A stretch of DNA of 64,000 bases, taken from Thermoguttaceae bacterium. Its GTDB lineage: Bacteria > Planctomycetota > Planctomycetia > Pirellulales > Thermoguttaceae. The stretch's first letter is position 1. Every line of letters starts with the position of its first letter. The position numbers and the translations under genes are program-made. The stretch is from the NCBI GenBank assembly GCA_017407125.1, contig JAFQXE010000045.1, forward strand, positions 388,948-452,947, read 5' to 3'. Below are positions 17,254 to 26,080 of this stretch, one piece after another. The notes beneath the pieces were generated by a model, which worked only from the letters and a program-made list of their open reading frames with translations, was not told the DNA's origin and made no database searches.

Positions 17254-17814
17254 TTAGAGCAATCCGTCCCATTCCGCTTCGATTCTCTTCTCAAGACGGC
17301 TCTTGATCTGACGAACGTTTTCGCCAGACAGATTGAGGGCTTCCGCCGCCGCTTTGGAAGTCATTCCTTTAACGGTAACCAGTTCGAACGCGTTGAGGTG
17401 CATTGGAGCAACCTTGTTCTTAAAGAACGCAATAAACTGACGGCAAAGAATTGCCTTTTCCTTTTTATTTTGTTCTCTTGTAATGTTCTGGACGTCAACC
17501 GGAGCAGCGTCAGCCTTTTTGGGCTGCTTCTTCTGGTTGTAGTCCTGAGCGCATGAATAGGTTAACCCGCGAAGCCAGGTACGGAATTTACCCGGTTCTC
17601 CCTTACGGAAACGACGAAACTGCGCTGACATTTCTGTCAACACGTTCTGGCAGACGGCGTCAGCGTCTTTGGCTGGAACTTTGAATTCCTTCAGCCAGAA
17701 CAGTACCAGTTTCTTATACAGTTTTGTCAAACGATCCCAAGCAGCAGGATCATTTTTACGGCACAACTCATACAGGGTTGTGGAGGTCGTGGTATCAGTA
17801 GTTTTTCTTCTCAT
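17254..17814 (-). CDS. ECF-type RNA polymerase sigma factor
   Basis: A 186-residue sigma70-family factor of the extracytoplasmic-function size class, directing RNA polymerase to an unknown regulon. The region 2-like segment is residues ~15-95 (WDRLTKLYKKLVLFWLKEF, then VCQNVLTEMSAQFRRFRKGE and FRTWLRGLTYSCAQDYNQKK). Region 4 is at ~140-180, with helix-turn-helix KGMTSKAAAEALNLSGENVR. There is no region 3 and no adjacent anti-sigma gene. The N-terminal Thr-rich stretch (MRRKTTDTTTSTTLYE) is low-complexity. A neighbouring membrane-anchored FGE-like gene is divergent, about 600 bp away. Planctomycetes commonly encode many such orphan ECF factors. Confidence 0.88.
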   Translation of the reverse strand: MRRKTTDTTTSTTLYELCRKNDPAAWDRLTKLYKKLVLFWLKEFKVPAKDADAVCQNVLTEMSAQFRRFRKGEPGKFRTWLRGLTYSCAQDYNQKKQPKKADAAPVDVQNITREQNKKEKAILCRQFIAFFKNKVAPMHLNAFELVTVKGMTSKAAAEALNLSGENVRQIKSRLEKRIEAEWDGLL

Positions 17815-17989
17815 AATGTTACAAGTATAACATGTATTTTTTTGAAAAAAAGCCCCCCTATATAAAAATTTTCCAAAAATTTAAAAAATTTTAAATATTT
17901 GGACGAAAACACGCCTGTTTTTATGTCACGTTGGGGAAAAACGCCCGTTTAATTAATATAGTCTATCGTAAAAAACGAAAGGAAAAGGT

Positions 17990-18345
17990 TATTGGGCGAT
18001 ATCCTTTTTTATGTTACACATTTTACAGGGTTCACCCACGGCCAGAAATATTGGACCGCTAATGCGGTTCCATGCGGAGACGCTTTGCGGCCGATTGTTT
18101 CTTTGTGTTCTTTGTGGTTAAAAATTCTTCGGCGGACTTCGTCCGCGACCCAGTAAGGTTTTCGGCTGCGTCTCAGTATGAGTACAGGGCAAGCGACCAA
18201 CGGGAGCGATTATTGGCAAGCGCGCGGCAGCGCGGATCGGCTCCCCCGCCATCGGGAGCAGGCGAGGACGCCTGCGCTTTGTGAAATTATGAATTACGCA
18301 TTCTGCAAAACGCTTCAAGCGGCTTGCTCAAGCGTTTTTTGTTCA
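17990..18345. repeat. Mosaic of dispersed repeats with a terminator-like hairpin
   Basis: Contains GGGTTCACCC plus GACCGCTAATGCGGTTCC palindromes (about 18029-18071), a TTTCTTTGTGTTCTTTGTGG unit (about 18096), GGCGGACTTCGTCCGC (about 18132), and AAACGCTTCAAGC...CTTGCTCAAGCGTTTTTT (about 18308-18340), which looks like a rho-independent terminator. AT-rich DNA fills 17815-17989. No gene is supported. Confidence 0.6.
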
Positions 18346-18350
18346 CCCTA

Positions 18351-18379
18351 TTGACTTTGATAACCGTTTCCGTTATAAT
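18351..18379 (+). promoter_or_regulatory. Sigma70-type promoter of the FGE-like gene
   Basis: TTGACT (18351-18356), a 17-bp spacer and TATAAT (18374-18379), with the CCTA extension before the -35 box. The predicted leader is about 45 nt. Confidence 0.75.
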
Positions 18380-18431
18380 CAAAACAGATTGACAAAAACA
18401 GGAAACGCAAAAGCGTGAATGAATCGAGAAA

Positions 18432-19301
18432 ATGGCAGGGATAATGGAAACAAAAGAGATTAAAAAGAAAAAAGGCCGTAAAAGAAAACATCAGCGATTA
18501 CTCTTTATAGCAGTTGTTATTGGGTTAGCGATTTTGATATACGGCGTTTTCGCAGTTGTTAAGGCTGTAAAAATTCGTCAAGCCCAAGAGGAAATGCGTC
18601 AAAAAGTCCTGGAATTTACTTCTGGACAAAAAGCGGGCGAACGTAAAGTTATAACCGTCAACGGCGTGAGGTTTGCATTCAGATGGTGTCCGGCTGGAAC
18701 GTTTATGATGGGGCCGTCAAGTGAAGAAAATGGTCATGTTTGGGAAATGCCTCAACATGAAGTTACGCTGACAAAAGGGTTCTGGATGATGGAAACAGAG
18801 GTTACGCAGAAACAGTGGAAAGCGATCATGGGGAACAATCCAAGCTATTTTAATTCTGTCGATACTTTACCTGTTGATCGAGTTTCCTGGATCGACTGTC
18901 AGGACTTCTGCACTAAAACAGGGATGCAGCTTCCAACTGAAGCGCAGTGGGAATACGCCTGTCGGGCGGGCAGTACAACAGCATATTTCTGGGGGAATGA
19001 AGATGACAAATATATAGATTACTACCGTCCCAAGCCAGTTGCATATTATGCTCCCAATAATTGGGGATTATATGACATGAACGGTAATTCTTATGAATAC
19101 TGTCAGGATTGGTACGGACCCTATCCTACTATAAGCGTTACGGATCCGGTTGGTCCATCGACTGGTACTCATCATATTATCCGCGGCGGAGGGTGGATTT
19201 GGTACGGCACGAGAAGAACGTGCCGATCGGCGTCTCGCAATTATGTATTGCCTGGTTCACGCTCCATTCAAGAGGGGTTCCGCTGCGTAATAGTTCCGTA
19301 A
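18432..19301 (+). CDS. Membrane-anchored formylglycine-generating-enzyme-like (SUMF1/CLec fold) protein
   Basis: A 289-residue protein. A very basic N-terminus (KKKGRKRKHQR) precedes one membrane helix (~23-45), so the rest is predicted to face the periplasm. Residues ~70-288 form an FGE-sulfatase domain: VRFAFRWCPAGTFMMG, TKGFWMMETEVTQKQW, LPTEAQWEYACRAGSTTA, WGLYDMNGN and a C-terminal RTCRSASRNY...GFRCV. It is a close paralogue of the C-terminal domain of the caspase fusion at 60988-63864. By eye the paired active-site Cys of true formylglycine-generating enzymes are absent, so a catalytic role in sulfatase maturation is doubtful; binding or structural use of the C-type-lectin-like fold is more likely. 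A second ATG at 18444 is an alternative start. Confidence 0.85.
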   Translation: MAGIMETKEIKKKKGRKRKHQRLLFIAVVIGLAILIYGVFAVVKAVKIRQAQEEMRQKVLEFTSGQKAGERKVITVNGVRFAFRWCPAGTFMMGPSSEENGHVWEMPQHEVTLTKGFWMMETEVTQKQWKAIMGNNPSYFNSVDTLPVDRVSWIDCQDFCTKTGMQLPTEAQWEYACRAGSTTAYFWGNEDDKYIDYYRPKPVAYYAPNNWGLYDMNGNSYEYCQDWYGPYPTISVTDPVGPSTGTHHIIRGGGWIWYGTRRTCRSASRNYVLPGSRSIQEGFRCVIVP

Positions 19302-19520
19302 TCTTGAGCGGGCAAGGCGTTCAATGTCGAAGTGCGAGAGCGCAGCTCTCGGCGGCGAGGCGCCGCTCCCAGTCCGCGCTGCCGCGCGATACGTATTATA
19401 ATCGCTCCCGTTGGTCGCTTGCAACATCAGGAACTAAAAACGAATAAAACGCGAGCTGGCGCTCGCTTAAGAAAGCGAGAGTTCCGTTTACGCTCCCCTC
19501 TTGCACTCCGACACTCTTCT
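19302..19520. repeat. Short repeat-bearing gap
   Basis: CTCTCGGCGGCGAGGCGCCG...CAGTCCGC (about 19350-19378) is the complement of the module at 10306-10337. CGAGCTGGCGCTCGCTTAAGAAAGCGAG (about 19451-19478) forms nested palindromes. There is no gene besides an in-frame upstream extension of the next ORF that lacks support. Confidence 0.5.
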
Positions 19521-19526
19521 AACCTA

Positions 19527-19555
19527 TTGCTTTTCTTTTTAGTTTCTGGTAGAAT
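19527..19555 (+). promoter_or_regulatory. Promoter directly abutting the next start codon
   Basis: CCTA followed by TTGCTT (19527-19532), a 17-bp spacer and TAGAAT (19550-19555). A start site 6-8 bp downstream would coincide with the ATG at 19563, implying a leaderless mRNA. Confidence 0.6.
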
Positions 19556-19562
19556 CATTTTC

Positions 19563-22175
19563 ATGATGAAAAAACTACGATTATTCTGCCGGATGTTGGT
19601 TGTTGCCGCCGTCTTGACAAGCGCGGCGTTTGCTGAACGAGTTGAGCCGCTGGTTGACGTCTATTCCAGCGCGATTGAACCGGGAAAGACGTTGACGATT
19701 CCCGTTCCCGCTCAAACGATAAAACGGATTCTTCAAAGTCAAAGCGGCGACTGTCCACAGACTGACGGCGCGGCGACGCTGCGGCTGAAATTGTCGGTCG
19801 TCAATCCGAAAAGCTCGTGGACGCTTTTGGCATCGCCGAAAATTCGCTTGGAAAACGGCGCGAATAAATACGACGTCTTGCCGTTTACGCAGGGAAAGCC
19901 CAACCTCGGACCGATGGCGTCCGGGGCGGAACTGGAACTGACGTTTGAACTGGACGAAAAATTCGATTCCAATCAGGATTCCAAATTGGTCATTCCCAAC
20001 GGGGTCTACAGCTGGAGCGCACCGACGGGCGAGTACGTCCTGAATGTCTTTTCCGGATTCAAACTGCAGGCGGAATTCACGGTTGACAAACTCAACCGTC
20101 TGTATAGAATCACCGCGAAAACGACGCCGGAAATGACGCGTTTTGTTTGGACTATCCCCGCTGACGACGCTCAGCAGACCGTTCAAATTGAGACGTCGCA
20201 AGGCAAGCTCAAGCGGCGGTTCCCGGAGTTTGCAGACGGTCGAAAGGAGTTTGACGTTCTTTTAGACGCCTACGTCGACGGGCAGCCGGAGCCGACTCGT
20301 GTAACAATTCACGTCAAAGGGAATGCGAACCCGATTCCCGTTCCGCTGGCGCCGGGCGAGCGTCTGGTGGGGCTGTGCTTCTATGGAAGCGACAAATGCA
20401 TTGAGTACGTTGACGAGTTAATCGATCAGAAGTTGGGCAACCTTGCTGTGTTCTGGCCTGGCGCGCCGGTGCGTCCGAATCAGTCTGGCGTTACAGAACG
20501 CGACATTGTCGCCAAACTGGCGGATAACGGCGTGTATTCCATGACAATCTACAAGCGCGACAGCCGTCAGCAGGTTGAGGAATTAACCTCAGCGGCGAAG
20601 AACCGCTATTTTCTCAATAACAATATTGGCGAGTTCGCCAGTTTCCTGTATCAGGACGCCCGAAGCGCGCAGGCGTGCCATTACAATCAGTCGCTGGCGG
20701 ACGTCATGCTTTGCCGCGACGCCTTGGTCGAGACGTACGTCGGCTGGGGAGCGAAGCTGTATCATTCAACCTACGATTACGTCTTTTCGACGTCCGGCTC
20801 CTCGCTGGCGAATTACGAGCTGGAAGGCGGCGTCGATTTTATGTGTTCGGAACTGTACGCCATCGGAGCCCAGAACCTGGCGTGGGCAAGCGCGGAGATG
20901 CGCGGCGCGGCGCGTAAATGGCAGCCGGAATTCTGGGGCGGATGGCTGGCGCACGAATGGCAGACGTGCGATTACCCGTTCCAGACGCCGCAGAAATTTC
21001 AGCTTCTCAAGGCGGGGTTGTATCAGCAGTACCTCATGGGAAGCCGGTTTATTGTGCTGGAATCCGGATCGCAATCAACGCAGGCGGGGCAGTACACCGC
21101 TCAATCCGACAAGAAGAATTTCGGGCACGACGACCCTGTCCCGGCGGAATACCGACGACAGATGAAGGATTTCTATGCGTTCGTCCAACAGGCGCCCAAG
21201 CGGCTGGACAGCCCGCAGACCCGCATTGCCGTTGCGATGGGAAACGGGGACTGTTACGTTGGAATGTACATGCACAGCGCCGTCTGGGCGCAGCACGAAG
21301 CCGCCGAGAAAGACCCGCGCTGGAAATACGGACCTCCGGAACGGCTCAGCCAGGCGGTTCAGCAGGTCTTCTTCCCCCTCGACCCGTCGGCGACAGCCCC
21401 ATATAACAATCGATTTTTAGCGGGATCGCCCTACGGTCAAACGGACGTCGTCTTTCTGGACGAGTTTACCCGATTGAAGGACTTGACGCGGTACAAGCTG
21501 GTTGTCTGTACGGGCTGGAATACCATGACGCCGGGGATTATGCAGACGCTGTCTCAGTACGTCCGTCAGGGCGGAACCGTATTCCTCGTAACGCCGCAGC
21601 TGTCAACGCGAACTGACAGAGAATACGCTCAGTACGCGCTGTCCGACCTGATAGCAAACGGCGTTTTGAAGCCGCTAATCGATATGGAAATCGTTGAGCG
21701 TCAGGAGGCGTCGGGAACGGTGGAATCCGATTGGCTTACGGAGGGAAAAGAGCGTCTGGAAACGTCGATAGCGCGATTTAATCCAACGGAACTGTCGGCG
21801 GACTCGCAGCCGCTGGAAACGCTGGCGTCGATTGACGGCAAGCCGCTTTTGGTTCGTCAGCGGCAAGGGCAGGGCGCGGTCTATCTGCTCTTAACGTGGA
21901 CGTATCCCGGCGAGGACGCGGCAAAGACGCTCTTGCAGTCGATTCTGAAAAAGCTGGGAAAAGAGTTCAGCGGGACGAAAGCCGGCGATATAGACGTTCT
22001 CTCGGATACGCTGCCGTCTGACACCCTGTGCTGGGCGGTTTACGAGGATTCCGTCGACCTGCTCAATCTGGACTGCAATCGAAGCCGAACTGTAACAATC
22101 GCCTTGCCTGGCGCGCTCGACAAGCCGATTACCGTAACTCTCGGTCCGACGGAGCTGAAGACGATTTCGAAATAG
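19563..22175 (+). CDS. Exported protein, probable TIM-barrel/glutamine-amidotransferase-like fold, function unknown
   Basis: An 870-residue protein with a clear signal peptide (MMKKLRLFCRMLVVAAVLTS, cleavage near AFA-E). I chose 19563 because the signal peptide begins there; a longer in-frame ORF from 19332 runs through repeat DNA and the promoter. Residues ~25-290 look like beta-sandwich modules. Residues ~300-560 have the spacing of a TIM-barrel glycosidase-like domain (GGVDFMCSELYAIGAQNLAW, WGGWLAHEWQ). Residues ~640-740 (KLVVCTGWNTMTPGIMQTL, YVRQGGTVFLVTPQL) resemble the trimerisation/amidotransferase-like domain that follows barrels in beta-galactosidases. A polysaccharide-acting role is an inference only; no catalytic pair can be named. 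It ends just before a terminator facing the convergent ExeA-like gene. Confidence 0.75.
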   Translation: MMKKLRLFCRMLVVAAVLTSAAFAERVEPLVDVYSSAIEPGKTLTIPVPAQTIKRILQSQSGDCPQTDGAATLRLKLSVVNPKSSWTLLASPKIRLENGANKYDVLPFTQGKPNLGPMASGAELELTFELDEKFDSNQDSKLVIPNGVYSWSAPTGEYVLNVFSGFKLQAEFTVDKLNRLYRITAKTTPEMTRFVWTIPADDAQQTVQIETSQGKLKRRFPEFADGRKEFDVLLDAYVDGQPEPTRVTIHVKGNANPIPVPLAPGERLVGLCFYGSDKCIEYVDELIDQKLGNLAVFWPGAPVRPNQSGVTERDIVAKLADNGVYSMTIYKRDSRQQVEELTSAAKNRYFLNNNIGEFASFLYQDARSAQACHYNQSLADVMLCRDALVETYVGWGAKLYHSTYDYVFSTSGSSLANYELEGGVDFMCSELYAIGAQNLAWASAEMRGAARKWQPEFWGGWLAHEWQTCDYPFQTPQKFQLLKAGLYQQYLMGSRFIVLESGSQSTQAGQYTAQSDKKNFGHDDPVPAEYRRQMKDFYAFVQQAPKRLDSPQTRIAVAMGNGDCYVGMYMHSAVWAQHEAAEKDPRWKYGPPERLSQAVQQVFFPLDPSATAPYNNRFLAGSPYGQTDVVFLDEFTRLKDLTRYKLVVCTGWNTMTPGIMQTLSQYVRQGGTVFLVTPQLSTRTDREYAQYALSDLIANGVLKPLIDMEIVERQEASGTVESDWLTEGKERLETSIARFNPTELSADSQPLETLASIDGKPLLVRQRQGQGAVYLLLTWTYPGEDAAKTLLQSILKKLGKEFSGTKAGDIDVLSDTLPSDTLCWAVYEDSVDLLNLDCNRSRTVTIALPGALDKPITVTLGPTELKTISK

Positions 22176-22196
22176 ACGATGTTTTCGAAATAAACA

Positions 22197-22230
22197 AGGA
22201 GCAGAGATTTTCCCTGCTCCCTTATTTTTG
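22197..22230. terminator. Terminator between convergent genes
   Basis: GGAGCAG (22198-22204) pairs with CTGCTCC (22214-22220), followed by CTTATTTTT. It lies between the stop codons of the exported protein and the ExeA-like gene. Confidence 0.75.
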
Positions 22231-22243
22231 CTTTTTGAGCCGA

Positions 22244-23869
22244 TTAGTATACGCCTTTGTTTTTGGGGCGAGAAGACTCGGAACTGACCGTTCCTTCGTG
22301 ATTTTTGGCGAACGGAGACGGCGGGATCGGGTGAGCGTCGTCGTGGCGGACGGCTTCCTCCTGCTGGAACGATTCAGCAAACGGGTCTTCGTAACGGGAT
22401 TCCATCTCGAACGTATCGTCCGACTTCGCAGACGTCTGGTTATCGTTGTCAGAATTATTCAACGGCGGATCCAGATAGTCAACCGTATTGTACGAAGTGA
22501 AATATTCTTCCAGCTGATCGAGTCTTTCAATAATGCTTTTAGCTCGTTTAATCGTTTTTTCGAGTTGACTGCCAGGCGATTCTACAGGAGTTGGCTGACG
22601 CTGCTGGTCGTCTTCTTTTTCAATTCGCTCCCGTTCAGACGCCGGGGTTTGAAGCAATTCGTCCATCAAAGACTGGGCTTTGTCCAGTTCGTCAAAATTG
22701 ACGGCGAACCGATCGATATTGTCTTCTTTTTTAGACGCCTTTGCAGACTCTTTGGCTTTGTTGTCCGTTTTAGCGGAGACCGATTTGGGCGTCATTCCCG
22801 GCTTTTTGGTTTGCGGTCCGAAAACCGCGTTGACAAACGGATCGGAATTGTAACGCTCTTCTTCTGTCATGAAGGATTGGTCATCAGGTTCTGGCGAAGA
22901 TTCTTCGACGTCTCCCGCGGATTTCCAGTCGCCGTCTGTAGATTTCCAGTCTTTAGGATTGTCATCCAGAGAACCGAATTCAATACAGGATTCGTTACTC
23001 GAAGCGCTGTTAAAACTGTCCTGAGTCGGGTCTGGCAGAGACTGAATCTGAGCCCAGACGGACTGGATAAAGTCTGCGTTTACAACCAAACGTTTCTGCT
23101 CGACCGCGGTAAGATAAGCTTGATCGCACAGCTGGGAAACCAGACGCTGAACACCGCCGGTTGCAGTGTAAACGGCGTCACAGGCTTCAATGGAAAACTT
23201 CCGAATCCGGTCGACCGACTTCGGCGGAACTTTATCTTTGAACGCTTTAAGCCGCGCTGTAATATACGATTGAACCTCTTTTTTCGACCACGGATCCAGA
23301 CAAACCCGGGTGGAAATGCGCTGCTGAAAACTTTCCAGACGCGGATGCGACAGGTTTTCTTCCAGCCGCAAATCGCCGCTGAGAACGACGGACAACCCGC
23401 TGACGCGGCGCGTTCTCCCGTTGCTTAACTGACGGATTTCTTCTAACGTTTCCTGGGGTAAATTGTGCGCTTCGTCAATAATCAAAGCCAGTCCTGCCGG
23501 ATACCGTGCCGGGTCGGTAAGAATATCCAGAACGGAAAGGCGCATTTCGTTTTCATCCAAGCCCAGATACGGGCGTTCCAATTCAAACAGAATGGACTGA
23601 TATAGAGCTTTGGGCGTGCAGCCGTTTGTGTTATTAATAGTAATGGCGTACATGTCGTTGACTAACGCGTTAGCCAGCAGCGTGCATAATAAAGATTTTC
23701 CAGTCCCGGTTGCGCCCAGAATAACAGCTGTTCCTTCGCGTCGCCTGACGCATCGGACAAGCGATTTTAACGCCGTTTCCGTTGCTCTGGTTGGATAGAA
23801 TCCATCTTCAAAGCTGAAGTAGTGAAACGGGGTTTGACTGGTCAAAACGGTAGTTCGTTTAAACATATT
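22244..23869 (-). CDS. ExeA-like AAA ATPase
   Basis: A 541-residue AAA protein of the ExeA/AAA_22 type. It opens with the family motif on small peptide-loading ATPases (TPFHYFSFEDGFYPTRAT). Walker A is GATGTGKS and Walker B LALIIDEAH, followed by LSGDLRLEENL and an arginine-finger-like RLESFQQRIS (~residues 50-190). Residues ~290-541 are an Asp/Ser/Pro-rich disordered tail with no recognised domain. ExeA relatives assist assembly of secretion machinery or act with transposition systems; here neither is adjacent. The start is the ATG at 23869 with AAAGG upstream. An upstream TTG four codons earlier would overlap that ribosome-binding site. Confidence 0.82.
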   Translation of the reverse strand, partial: NMFKRTTVLTSQTPFHYFSFEDGFYPTRATETALKSLVRCVRRREGTAVILGATGTGKSLLCTLLANALVNDMYAITINNTNGCTPKALYQSILFELERPYLGLDENEMRLSVLDILTDPARYPAGLALIIDEAHNLPQETLEEIRQLSNGRTRRVSGLSVVLSGDLRLEENLSHPRLESFQQRISTRVCLDPWSKKEVQSYITARLKAFKDKVPPKSVDRIRKFSIEACDAVYTATGGVQRLVSQLCDQAYLTAVEQKRLVVNADFIQSVWAQIQSLPDPTQDSFNSASSNESCIEFGSLDDNPKDWKSTDGDWKSAGDVEESSPEPDDQSFMTEEERYNSDPFVNAVFGPQTKKPGMTPKSVSAKTDNKAKESAKASKKEDNIDRFAVNFDELDKAQSLMDELLQTPASERERIEKEDDQQRQPTPVESPGSQLEKTIKRAKSIIERLDQLEEYFTSYNTVDYLDPPLNNSDNDNQTSAKSDDTFEMESRYEDPFAESFQQEEAVRHDDAHPIPPSPFAKNHEGTVSSESSRPKNKGVY

Positions 23870-24703
23870 AACGCCTTTCAAAAAATAAATTTCTTTTTCT
23901 CAATCGACATATTCGACTATATAACTTGAGAAACCATATAAAAAACATTCTGTAACAAAATGCGTTAGAAAGGTAAAATAGGAAGAGAATTCCGATAGCG
24001 TATATTCGAGAATTATTGGCCTCCAAAAAATTTTTTTAAAATTTTTAAAAAAATTTTTTGGGGGTAATTTGAGCAAGGATAAGTTTATCTATTTTATCAT
24101 CTGATTTTTTGTATCAAGATATTGGGGGTATATAAACAAACTGTTGCAGGATATAGACGTCTTGTGGTAAATGGGAATTTGAAGGAGAAAGAGTAAAATG
24201 ATATGGCTTCGTTCTGATAGGAAAAAAAACTGTTTTACGAAAAAAATTCGTATTGACGGAAATAGACTTTTAGGGTATCTTACAGCCAATGATTTTATTG
24301 ATAGCACGGATGCAATCAATAAAATATAAAATTCAGGAAACGGAATGGTCTTTTTGATGTTCATTTTGAAATTGTCATCAGTTTGAAAACTCCTGTTGGG
24401 GCTTGAAAATCATAAAAGATATTCCACGACGTAATTTGTCTGATTTTAAAGAAGGAGCTTTATCTTCCCCCCCGGGGATTAGGACAGATTATACGCGCCG
24501 GCTAATATGGATGTTAGTGCGGCGCATTATTTTTTTCTTGTAGACGTTTGGCGTCGAAAAAAAGTTCCTCGGTAACTTTCTGGATGCGTTTATCTGTCAA
24601 CGCGTTTTTTATGGGAACAAGAAAAGGTCGTATAACGTCTGTATTTATATAGAGGACGTCTAACGATTGTTAACGTTATAACGAAATCTTTCTCTCTCCC
24701 AGC
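23870..24703. other. Long gene-poor AT-rich stretch
   Basis: No convincing gene in about 830 bp. A 91-codon minus-strand ORF (24089-24364) has no ribosome-binding site or homology that I see. Structure present: an 18-bp perfect A/T inverted repeat at 24023-24061 bounded by CC/GG, and a terminator-like hairpin GCGCCGGC...GCGGCGC followed by ATTATTTTTTT (about 24495-24537). The latter suggests that some transcript ends here. Confidence 0.5.
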
Positions 24704-24731
24704 TTGACATAATAATAATCTTGACTACAAT
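24704..24731 (+). promoter_or_regulatory. Probable promoter of the exported protein at 24794
   Basis: TTGACA (24704-24709), a 16-bp spacer and TACAAT (24726-24731). The leader is about 55 nt and ends in an AAAGGA ribosome-binding site. Confidence 0.6.
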
Positions 24732-24793
24732 ATACATTTATAACAGTTAAGATATTGAAAGATATACGTTAATTTTATGAAAGGAAATAAAAT

Positions 24794-25930
24794 ATGCAAA
24801 CAGGCAATAAATTTTTGACAATGTTGTTCGCTGCGGTTGCGGTTTTCTGGACTGGCGCTGCGTTGGCGAATGTAGAGGCGTACAATAACGCAGTCGAAGA
24901 CGTTCGCGGCTATCTGGCGGGCATGAACCCGGAAATGGCGCGCGCTTCTTTGAAAGATGCAGTAAAACACGCCACAGATCGATACCAAAAGACGGAAATC
25001 GCCCGTCTGGACGAATGCATTAACCTCATTGAAGATTATCTCAGCGTGATGTCCAATTTCTGCGCCAACAACACGCTGGATGAAATCAAGCTGTCGGAGA
25101 CAGAGTTCGTTAAGATCGTCGAAATGAACAAGGATCGTATTACCGTTCGTTCTCAGGGCGTCAATAAAACGTACATGATAAACCAGCTGTCGCCGAAGTT
25201 CGTTCGGATTCTGGTAGGGAAATCGTACAACGCCAATAAAGACATTCAGGCGGTTTTCGGGGCTTTTGAAGCCTTCCATCCTAAAGGAGACCGTTCGTTG
25301 GCGCGAAAACTGTGGTCGGCGTCGTCGTTAGATAAACAAATGCTGGAAGAACTGGATGTGCCCCGCGTTCCGCCAATCATTCAGCGTGGTCCGGACAAGC
25401 GCTTGCCTATTCCGACAGACGATGAAGTTGAGAAGGGCATGGAATTTGTCAACACAAAATTCGGCAAGTTTATCGAAAACGCCGATACGCCGCAGGCGAA
25501 AATCAAACTGTCCAATCAGCTTATTCAGATGGCTGCTAAAAACAAGGCTTTGACTCCCGGTCAGAAAATGGCGTGCTTCAAGGTGGCTGAACAGCAGGTT
25601 AAAGATATTCTCCAGATTTCGCCTCGATACGACGTTTTGGAACAGAAAGAAAAAGTTTTTAAGACCAGAACGTTCCGACAGCGATACGACCTTGTTGTCA
25701 ACGCCAACGCAGACCCGTCAGATCCGGACGCATGCAGAGACATCGCCGCCGCTGCAGGAAAAATACTCTTTGACTGCGGAGAAACCAACCGTTTCGACGA
25801 AGCCAAGCAGATTATTCCTCTGGCGAAAACCGCCGCTCAAGTCAGCGGGAACTCGAAACTGTTCAAGTACGCCGACCAGGCGGAAAAATACCTCGAAGCC
25901 CAGGAAAAGAAAAACGCCGCGTCGGATTGA
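24794..25930 (+). CDS. Exported protein of unknown function
   Basis: A 378-residue protein with a signal peptide (residues 1-25, cleavage near ALA-N) and a strong AAAGGA site seven bases before the ATG. The mature part is mostly helical, with repeated Lys/Glu/Ala segments and only a few Cys (e.g. ECINL, NFCAN, MACFK, ACRD, DCGE). I do not recognise a domain. The region around residues 95-125 (KIVEMNKDRITVRSQGVNKT) looks like an SH3-type or small beta barrel, as found in planctomycete exported proteins. Its own promoter and the repeat-rich gap after it suggest a single-gene unit. Confidence 0.7.
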   Translation: MQTGNKFLTMLFAAVAVFWTGAALANVEAYNNAVEDVRGYLAGMNPEMARASLKDAVKHATDRYQKTEIARLDECINLIEDYLSVMSNFCANNTLDEIKLSETEFVKIVEMNKDRITVRSQGVNKTYMINQLSPKFVRILVGKSYNANKDIQAVFGAFEAFHPKGDRSLARKLWSASSLDKQMLEELDVPRVPPIIQRGPDKRLPIPTDDEVEKGMEFVNTKFGKFIENADTPQAKIKLSNQLIQMAAKNKALTPGQKMACFKVAEQQVKDILQISPRYDVLEQKEKVFKTRTFRQRYDLVVNANADPSDPDACRDIAAAAGKILFDCGETNRFDEAKQIIPLAKTAAQVSGNSKLFKYADQAEKYLEAQEKKNAASD

Positions 25931-26080
25931 GGCTAGGCGACGTGTCGGAGTGCGAGAGCGAAACTCTCGCTTTGTCCAACGCCCTGCACATAAACTCTAA
26001 CGAAATCGAAAATCTTTCTGTATCGCGGACGTGAGTCCGCAAAAGAATAGTACAGTTCTCTATTATACAAAGGAGGGATT

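Noticed and set aside
18432..19301. Assignment as a true formylglycine-generating enzyme
   Set aside because: No sulfatase gene is near, and the active-site Cys pair appears missing in the C-terminal segment.
22028..23428. A 466-codon plus-strand ORF over the ExeA-like gene
   Set aside because: It overlaps the end of one real gene and the antisense of another; low-complexity Arg/Phe/Val composition and no start signal.
24089..24364. A 91-codon minus-strand ORF in the AT-rich gap
   Set aside because: No ribosome-binding site at a usable distance and no recognisable protein features beyond AT-driven Phe/Leu/Ile content.
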